From an uncultured Brachyspira sp. (lineage in GTDB: Bacteria; Spirochaetota; Brachyspiria; Brachyspirales; Brachyspiraceae): a DNA stretch of 64,000 nt. The stretch lies in contig NZ_CAJTQJ010000001.1 of the NCBI RefSeq assembly GCF_910578695.1, positions 95,856 through 159,855 on the forward strand. Direction: 5' to 3'. The notes below the pieces were generated by a model, which was not told the DNA's origin, did no database searches, and worked only from the letters and a program-made list of their open reading frames with translations. The translations under genes were made by a program, and so were the position numbers. Below, one piece after another: positions 57,860 to 64,000 of this stretch. Position 1 is the first letter of the stretch; each line of letters starts with the position of its first letter.

Positions 57860-60800
57860 TTATTCTTCATTATTATGTTTTTCATAATCATATTTTTCAT
57901 AATCATCTTTTTTATATGATTTTTCGCAGTAAGAAAAATTATAACAGTTATCGCAGTTTGCACTATTTGGTATATAAATTAATTCGCCTTCAAGAATTTT
58001 ATCGAATATTTCATCAAAGTAATTATTTAAATTATATTCGCTTTCAATATATCCGCATATAGATAAAAGCATATCCCTATCATTATAGGACTGATTTATC
58101 TGCTGCGATTCATTTATGACATCTTTTTCTTTATATACAGTAAATACAACTTCTAAATGCTTTATTTTTTCTGCTACACTATTTTGTATATATTTATTTA
58201 ATATGAATTTCAAATATAAAATAGGCTGAAAGTATATTCTTATAGTTTCTTTTATAATATCTTTTTGAGTTTCTCCGTAAGGCTCTTCTTTTTTATAGCT
58301 TGATTTATAATCGACAATTCTTATTCCGTTTATATTTTTATTTTCTTCATCATAATAGCTGAAATCTATTCTGTCTGCTATTCCTTTAATCTTTATAGAT
58401 AAATCTTTATTTTGATAAATTATAAAATCTTCTTCATATTTACCGCCTATGTATTTTTCAAAATACGACGGTATATAATAAAAGCCTTCATCTTCTTTTA
58501 TTTTATTTTGTTCTATTTCTTTTTTTATGAATGAAGACATTATATTTAATGCTTCTTCTTTTATAACACTGTAATCATATTCATATTCTAATTTATATTT
58601 TTCTTCTAAATCTTTTTCTGAGTATATATTTATTAAATTATTTATATGATTTTCTATAACTTCATTTGCTATATTGCAGTAATTATTAAATTCGCTTTCC
58701 TTTAGATGAGAGCCGTATCTGTTTTTTACTTCCTTATAAAAATCCTGAAAGAATTGATGATATGCTTTTCCTCTGTCCATATAATTTATACTCTGCATTT
58801 TTGATTTAGCTGATTCTTTTGAGTATAAAGCTGAATAAAAGAATTTGGCAGGACATTCCATTACAGACTGCAAAGTTGTAACAGATACTTTTTCTTTAAA
58901 AATATTCAAAAAGAAATTTTTTATCTCTTCATTTTTATTGTTAAAATTATGATGCATATTCTTATTAGATTTATGATAAACAGTATCTATAATATCATTT
59001 ATATTTTCAATATTATAAGCTATATCATTATATAAAAATAAACTCATAAGATTTTCTTTATCGGTATGAATATTATCCTGTTTTTGTATATATTCTTTTC
59101 TGTATATAAGCCCGTTTTTTTCTAAACTTTCAAATTTAAAATCATCATTATATAATTCTCTGTATAAATCTTCCAAATAGTAGAAAGGAATTTCCAAATT
59201 TCCTTTTTCATCTTTGAATCTGAATGCAAAATAAATATTACTGTCATCATAGCATAAAGATAATATATTAAGAAATAATGCATAATTAATATCCGATAAA
59301 TAACTTTGAGTATTAAAAGCTATTTTTTTATTTTTTTTATTTATTTCTTCTCTTAATTTAGAGCCTATAAAAAATAAATTCGGCTTTCTGTTTATAAAGT
59401 TATTATTCATTCCAAGTATAAATAAATATTTGAATCTTAATCCCCTAGCATCATATAAATTGCTTACAGTTACAGATATATCTCTGCTGTTATATTCTCC
59501 TATTGATTTATCTCTTAAAATAGTATTTAAAGCAGAATGAAAATCAAAATGACTTATTTTTATATTTTCTGTATTAGTATATGCTATATCAATTATAATA
59601 TTAATAAATAATGCTAATGCTTCATTATCTCTGTAAAAATATTCATCTTTATCTTTATAGGTATCATCTTCAAATATATTTCCTATTTTTAAGAATTTCA
59701 AAATTTTAATATATGAAAGACCTATTTCTTTATAAGTTTTTTTAGATACAAGCTCATTTAATAAATCTAAAAAATCAATTATGGATTTTGATGCATTATT
59801 TTCTTCAAACTTCTTAGCAATCTTATATTTAAAATCTTTAAAAGACATTTTTGAAAATATTTCATCATCTGAAGAATAAATCATATCTCTTATATTATAA
59901 GGATTAATTTTATCAAGATTTTTTATATATGAAGAGGATAATATTTTTATTAAAGCATCTGTATCTATCTCTCCGTCATACTTATCCAATATCAAAAATA
60001 TAGAAGTAAGAACTGGTATTATAGGTACTTTCCATATAAAATTAGCTCTTCTTTCATTGAATTTTATTTTGCATTCTTTTAATCTGTTTGAAATAATATC
60101 GCTGTATAATTGAATATCCGAAAATATTATTCCTATATCATAAGGATTAACTCCTTTTTCTATTAATTTAATTATTTCATCAATAACCGTATCAGCTTCC
60201 TGTTTTGCCCCGAATCCTGATATGAATTTAATTTTATCTTTATATTGATTTATATTATTATTTTCTTTTAATAAAGCCTTAGCAAAATCTGAATTTTTAT
60301 TTATATCAAAATTATCAATATTATCAATACCCTGATAGAATGATTTATAATTATTGAAATGCTTTTTCATATCATAAGGCATTATAACTTTTATATTTAT
60401 ATTATAATGCTTTTTTATATTTTCTAAAAATATTAAATGTAAAGGCGGTATCTTTTCAAAATTATAAATTGTTATTGAATTATAATTATTAAAGAAATTT
60501 AATTTTTTATTTTTTATATATTCAATAAAAAGTTCAAAAATATCAAATTCATCTAATAAATTATTTTCTCTATTGTATTTTTTATATAGATTTATAATAT
60601 TATTAATCTCTTCTAAATTTTTATAATCATCTAATTTGAAGTTATAAAATTTTGCTAAAGTTATTTCTTCTATCAGCTTATATAAAGTATATGCAAGCTC
60701 ATAATTGATATTCTGCTTTGCTATTAATGAGTTTTTATATTTTTCTTTATACTGAAATAATATATTATGAATATTAATTACGGCTATTGATTCATCTATT

Positions 60801-60970
60801 TTTTGAACTTCATATTCTATTTTGTATTTTTCAAAAAAATTATCTATGCTGTTTTTATAATATTGATGAAGTGTTTGATAATTAGTTATATCTAAAGTAT
60901 AATTGTTGAATTTATCTTTTAGGTAATTATTTTTTGCTTTATAATTTGGAAATAAAAATAATTCTTGCAT
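57860..60970 (-). CDS. addB: AddB/RexB-like PD-(D/E)XK nuclease
   Basis: A 1036-residue subunit of an AddAB/RexAB-type helicase-nuclease that processes double-strand breaks. The C-terminal nuclease has GIADRIDFSYYDE near 910 and IRIVDYKSSYKK near 930, holding the catalytic Asp and Lys. The iron-sulfur cluster ligands are one Cys in VMECPAKFFYS near 745 and CDNCYNFSYC near 1010, with the C-x2-C-x5-C spacing of AddB. No Walker A is visible at the N-terminus, as in RexB. The addA partner is not in this window. Confidence 0.78.
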   Translation of the reverse strand: MQELFLFPNYKAKNNYLKDKFNNYTLDITNYQTLHQYYKNSIDNFFEKYKIEYEVQKIDESIAVINIHNILFQYKEKYKNSLIAKQNINYELAYTLYKLIEEITLAKFYNFKLDDYKNLEEINNIINLYKKYNRENNLLDEFDIFELFIEYIKNKKLNFFNNYNSITIYNFEKIPPLHLIFLENIKKHYNINIKVIMPYDMKKHFNNYKSFYQGIDNIDNFDINKNSDFAKALLKENNNINQYKDKIKFISGFGAKQEADTVIDEIIKLIEKGVNPYDIGIIFSDIQLYSDIISNRLKECKIKFNERRANFIWKVPIIPVLTSIFLILDKYDGEIDTDALIKILSSSYIKNLDKINPYNIRDMIYSSDDEIFSKMSFKDFKYKIAKKFEENNASKSIIDFLDLLNELVSKKTYKEIGLSYIKILKFLKIGNIFEDDTYKDKDEYFYRDNEALALFINIIIDIAYTNTENIKISHFDFHSALNTILRDKSIGEYNSRDISVTVSNLYDARGLRFKYLFILGMNNNFINRKPNLFFIGSKLREEINKKNKKIAFNTQSYLSDINYALFLNILSLCYDDSNIYFAFRFKDEKGNLEIPFYYLEDLYRELYNDDFKFESLEKNGLIYRKEYIQKQDNIHTDKENLMSLFLYNDIAYNIENINDIIDTVYHKSNKNMHHNFNNKNEEIKNFFLNIFKEKVSVTTLQSVMECPAKFFYSALYSKESAKSKMQSINYMDRGKAYHQFFQDFYKEVKNRYGSHLKESEFNNYCNIANEVIENHINNLINIYSEKDLEEKYKLEYEYDYSVIKEEALNIMSSFIKKEIEQNKIKEDEGFYYIPSYFEKYIGGKYEEDFIIYQNKDLSIKIKGIADRIDFSYYDEENKNINGIRIVDYKSSYKKEEPYGETQKDIIKETIRIYFQPILYLKFILNKYIQNSVAEKIKHLEVVFTVYKEKDVINESQQINQSYNDRDMLLSICGYIESEYNLNNYFDEIFDKILEGELIYIPNSANCDNCYNFSYCEKSYKKDDYEKYDYEKHNNEE

Positions 60971-61046
60971 ATATTTATCTTTTTTATTTAATTATACTTT
61001 AAAATTTGTAATTGTAAAGAATATGCTTCTGATTATAAAAAAATAA

Positions 61047-61074
61047 TTGACTAATAGACAATATGAAATATAAT
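61047..61074 (+). promoter_or_regulatory. Sigma-70-type promoter of the peptide-binding protein gene
   Basis: TTGACT (61047-61052), a 16-base spacer and TATAAT (61069-61074), 32 bases ahead of the ATG. Confidence 0.7.
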
Positions 61075-61105
61075 TATTAAAAATAAAAATTAAATAGGAA
61101 ATGTT

Positions 61106-62737
61106 ATGAAAAACGATAAAAAAACTATTAAGAAAAAACTGTTAATAATTTTATCATTAAGTTTAATTGTATTTTTTATTTCCTGCAAAGGAAATACTTC
61201 AAAAGACGGAATAATATATATTAATGTAGGACCTGAACCTAAAACTATAGACCCTGCACTAAACTCTACTGTAGACGGAAGTATTTATATTCAGCATGCT
61301 TTTGAGGGATTATCTACTAGAGATAAGGATAATAAAATAATAGGCGGAGCTGCTGAGAGATGGGATATCAGCGAAGACGGATTAACTTATACATTTTATA
61401 TAAGAGATAATGCTAAATGGTCTGACGGTAAAAAAATAACAGCAGAAGATTTTGTTTATGCTTGGCAGAGGGCAGTTGATCCTATTACAGCATGCGAATA
61501 TGCTTATCAGTTTGAGCCTGTTCTTAATGCTATCGATATTAATTCCGGTAAAAAGTCTGTTTCTGAATTGGGGATTAAGGCTATAGATGAAAAAACTTTA
61601 GAAATAAAATTGAATTCTCCTACAGCTTATTTTTTAGAATTAACTGCTTTTCCTACATTTTATCCTATTAGAAAAGATATTGTAGAAGAAAACGGCGATA
61701 ATTGGACTCTTTCTCCTGAAACTTATATAGGCAACGGACCTTTTGTTATGATAGAGAGAAGAACTGATGATAGGCTTATTATGGAAAAAAATACTAATTA
61801 TTGGAATGCTGATAATATAATACCTGAAAAACTTGTATTTATACTTATGCAAAACCCTACTGCAGCAGTTGCGGCTTTAAAAGAAGGCTCTATACATTTT
61901 GCTAATAATCCTCCTCTTCAGGATATTGAGAATTTGAAAAAAGAGGGATTAATGTATATATCTCCTTATTTGGGCACATATTATTATTGCTTGAATATTA
62001 CCAATGAAATATTAAGAGATGTAAGAATACGCAGGGCTTTATCTTTGGCTATAGATAGAAATTATTTAGTTGAAAATGTGACTAGGGGCGGACAGCTTCC
62101 TGCAGCTGCTTGGGTTCCTAATGGTGTTAATGATGCTGAAAACTCTGATGATGATTTTAGAAAATTGGGAGGGGATTATTACAGCATAAAGCCTGAAGAC
62201 TATAAGAAAAATGCTGAAGAGGCAAAAAGACTTTTAGCAGAGGCAGGATATTCTAATGCAGCAGGCTTTCCTGTTATAGAATTCAAATCTAATTCAGGAG
62301 AACATATACAGATATTTGAAGCAGTACAGCAGATGTGGAAAGAAGAATTATCAATAGATTCTACTATATCTCAGGAAGAATGGGCTGTTTTTCAAACTAC
62401 AAGACAGGATAAAAATTTTGTTATAGCCCGTCATGGCTGGATAGCTGATTATAATGATCCTATGAGTTTTTTAGGAGTATTTTTAAGTTACAGCATACAG
62501 AATAATGGAGGCTATTCTAATAAGGCTTATGATGATAAATTGAAGCTTGCTATGTCTTCAGCAGATAAAGATATAAGAATGAAGGCTATGCATGAGGCTG
62601 AGGATATACTTATGGAAGATATGGCTTTAATACCTCTTTATTTTTATACGGATCCGATTATAGTAAGCAAAAAATTATCGAATGTTATTTACGACCCTCT
62701 TGGGGCACATAAATTCTTTTATGCTAAATTAAATTAA
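61106..62737 (+). CDS. oppA: Oligopeptide ABC transporter substrate-binding lipoprotein
   Basis: A 543-residue periplasmic peptide-binding lipoprotein of solute-binding family 5. The N-terminus ends in the lipobox FFISC (Cys near residue 27). Family motifs are GPEPKTIDPALNS near 42, EDFVYAWQRAVDP near 115, VRIRRALSLAIDRNYLV near 310 and GWIADYNDPMSFLGVF near 447. No permease or ATPase gene is adjacent, so it serves a transporter encoded elsewhere, and several paralogues are likely in such genomes. It has its own promoter. Confidence 0.9.
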   Translation: MKNDKKTIKKKLLIILSLSLIVFFISCKGNTSKDGIIYINVGPEPKTIDPALNSTVDGSIYIQHAFEGLSTRDKDNKIIGGAAERWDISEDGLTYTFYIRDNAKWSDGKKITAEDFVYAWQRAVDPITACEYAYQFEPVLNAIDINSGKKSVSELGIKAIDEKTLEIKLNSPTAYFLELTAFPTFYPIRKDIVEENGDNWTLSPETYIGNGPFVMIERRTDDRLIMEKNTNYWNADNIIPEKLVFILMQNPTAAVAALKEGSIHFANNPPLQDIENLKKEGLMYISPYLGTYYYCLNITNEILRDVRIRRALSLAIDRNYLVENVTRGGQLPAAAWVPNGVNDAENSDDDFRKLGGDYYSIKPEDYKKNAEEAKRLLAEAGYSNAAGFPVIEFKSNSGEHIQIFEAVQQMWKEELSIDSTISQEEWAVFQTTRQDKNFVIARHGWIADYNDPMSFLGVFLSYSIQNNGGYSNKAYDDKLKLAMSSADKDIRMKAMHEAEDILMEDMALIPLYFYTDPIIVSKKLSNVIYDPLGAHKFFYAKLN

Positions 62738-63060
62738 TAAAATATTGTATTTTGTAATTATTGAATTAAATAAATTTTTTTAAAGCGATAGGAGTTATTG
62801 ACGAACAAGTTTTTTATTAGTAATAATAAAAACTAATAATTTTTTTAACATTAGATTTTATTAGCAATAATAAAAAACTCAATTTTTACAGCGGCTTTTT
62901 AGTGTCTAAAAATGATTTTATTATCGCAGGATATAAAACCTCATACAATTAGTTTTTTATTACTAGTAAAAAAATATACTGTAATTAATCATATTTTTTA
63001 TATAATACATATTTACATATATGAATAAATATATTTATATAAATTTAATATATCATAATA
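62738..63060. other. Spacer with AT-palindromic repeats
   Basis: Several variants of TTTTTATTAGTAATAATAAA occur (near 62810, 62865 and 62950), some forming short inverted repeats. A 19-base string at 62805-62823 is shared with 55073-55091. No gene seen. Confidence 0.5.
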
Positions 63061-63089
63061 TTGACAATTTTATAATATTTTTGTATACT
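63061..63089 (+). promoter_or_regulatory. Near-consensus promoter of the vsp gene
   Basis: TTGACA (63061-63066), exactly 17 bases, then TATACT (63084-63089), 36 bases ahead of the ATG. AGGAG follows at 63113. This is among the strongest promoter matches in the window. Confidence 0.8.
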
Positions 63090-63125
63090 ACTAATATGTT
63101 TTATTAAAATTTAGGAGAAAAAAAC

Positions 63126-64000
63126 ATGAAAAAATTTTTATTAACTACTATGATGCTCCTTGCTATGGCAAGTGCATCAGCATTTGGCATGTACGGTTAT
63201 GGCGATTCTTGGATTGACTTCCTTACTCATGGAAACCAGTTCAGAGCTAGAATGGATCAATTAGGCTTCGTTTTAGGAAACGGAACAATCAAAGGTACTT
63301 TCGGCTTCAGAGCTAACACAGGCTGGATGGGTAATATTTTAAATGTTCCAACTAATCAGCCTACTGATTTCAGCCCTACAGTTTCAGTTGGTATAGGATA
63401 TACTTCTGATATGATAGGTATTGGATTAGGATATAATTTCACTTACATCAACAAAGATATGCAAGTACATACTCCTGTATTAGCTCTTAATGCTTTAAAT
63501 AATAATTTAAGAATAGCAGCTCCTATACAAGTGGCAGATGCTGATAACTATACAGGTATAGCTTTCAATAATATCCAATTAAGATATTTTACAGGTGTAG
63601 ATGCTTTCAATGCTATAAGATTATATTTCTATTATAGAAATAACACATCTGATGTTGATACTAAATATACTTCAGAAGCTTTTGGTTTCCAAGTTAGGTT
63701 ATATTTCTTAAGAACACAAATAGGAAATGTTACTGTTAATCCTTATGTTAGAATAGATTATCATACAGCATTAAAAGGCGGAACTATAGAAAACTATGTT
63801 GCTCATGGCAGAATTTCAGGTTTAAGTGGTGGTCAAAAACAATCAGATATTTATGATGTAAGTCCATTCAAAGTATTTGTTAAGCCTGTATTATCTTTAG
63901 CAGCTTCAAGCGATACAGTTTCTTTATACTTTGAACCTTCTTTAGGTTATGCTGTAGTTTCTTCTAAATACAAAGGAGCAGATCAAGTTACAACTCATGC
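63126..64000 (+). CDS. Brachyspira variable surface protein (Vsp family), runs off the right edge
   Basis: The visible 291 codons start with a signal peptide (LLTTMMLLAMASASA, cleavage before FGMYGYG) and continue as a beta-rich outer-membrane protein with alternating aromatic and Gly/Ser positions (GTFGFRANTGWMG, SVGIGYTSDMIGIGLGYN). This fits the Vsp family of Brachyspira, abundant outer-membrane proteins encoded in paralogous groups. Codon use is shifted toward C-ending codons (TTC, AAC, ATC, TAC) compared with its neighbours, as expected for very high expression. The C-terminus and possible tandem paralogues lie outside the window. Confidence 0.85.
   Translation, partial: MKKFLLTTMMLLAMASASAFGMYGYGDSWIDFLTHGNQFRARMDQLGFVLGNGTIKGTFGFRANTGWMGNILNVPTNQPTDFSPTVSVGIGYTSDMIGIGLGYNFTYINKDMQVHTPVLALNALNNNLRIAAPIQVADADNYTGIAFNNIQLRYFTGVDAFNAIRLYFYYRNNTSDVDTKYTSEAFGFQVRLYFLRTQIGNVTVNPYVRIDYHTALKGGTIENYVAHGRISGLSGGQKQSDIYDVSPFKVFVKPVLSLAASSDTVSLYFEPSLGYAVVSSKYKGADQVTTH

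Overview
The window is about 64 kb of a very AT-rich chromosome from a Brachyspira-type spirochaete. The clues are strong A/T bias, lipoproteins with a relaxed spirochaete lipobox, flagellar and chemotaxis genes beside housekeeping genes, an M30 (hyicolysin-type) metallopeptidase, and at the right edge the start of a Brachyspira variable surface protein (Vsp). The species cannot be fixed from this sequence. No integrase, transposase, phage module or CRISPR array was seen, so this looks like core chromosome with small species-variable islands.

Layout. 0-3.6 kb: partial lepA, an MgtC-family gene overlapping an unknown gene, and a stand-alone hisF. 3.7-9.5 kb: a complete tripartite efflux operon (TolC-like, adaptor lipoprotein, RND pump). 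9.7-15.6 kb: DUF5682 protein, aminotransferase, double-SWIM protein and a truncated ATPase. 15.8-18.7 kb: yajC-secD-secF. 19.1-22.3 kb: M30 peptidase, DUF4234 protein, aspartokinase. 22.3-22.9 kb: a repeat-rich spacer. 22.9-28.5 kb: REC/degenerate-GGDEF protein, tsaC, three small related membrane proteins, murA and a flagellar rod gene. 28.6-33.8 kb: chemoreceptor, alr, a decayed sodium:alanine symporter, and a flavin reductase-rubredoxin. 33.9-39.7 kb: orphan adenine methyltransferase, M23 peptidase, ruvB, tRNA-Ala, TPR protein. 40-47.9 kb: DUF4132 protein, mraY, tmk, ssb, a lipoprotein, MoxR ATPase. 48-54.8 kb: second chemoreceptor, AlkD-like protein, Ldh2-type dehydrogenase, small proteins, tRNA-Leu, trmD, DUF2262 protein. 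55-64 kb: ligA, AddB-like nuclease, a peptide-binding lipoprotein, and the vsp gene behind a near-consensus promoter.

How genes work together. Most genes are housekeeping: envelope (murA, mraY, alr, M23, sec), DNA maintenance (ligA, ruvB, ssb, AddB, AlkD) and motility. The most unusual pattern is that four of the five protein families found together in the Escherichia coli yehI/L/M/P/Q region (DUF4132, MoxR ATPase of YehL type, DUF5682, SWIM protein) all lie in this window, but scattered over 38 kb on both strands, at least two with their own promoters. Only the VWA partner is missing from the window. This is a candidate uncharacterised MoxR-chaperone system dispersed as separate transcription units.

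Non-coding structure. A repeat family with core TGCCATTCTGCGAATG occurs four times, plus one probable decayed copy, only in spacers. One of these spacers also carries two tandem 59-bp palindromic units whose stems differ in sequence but keep their base pairing. Several sigma-70-type promoters (TTGAC[A/T], 16-17 bp, TATAAT-like) and rho-independent terminators can be read directly.
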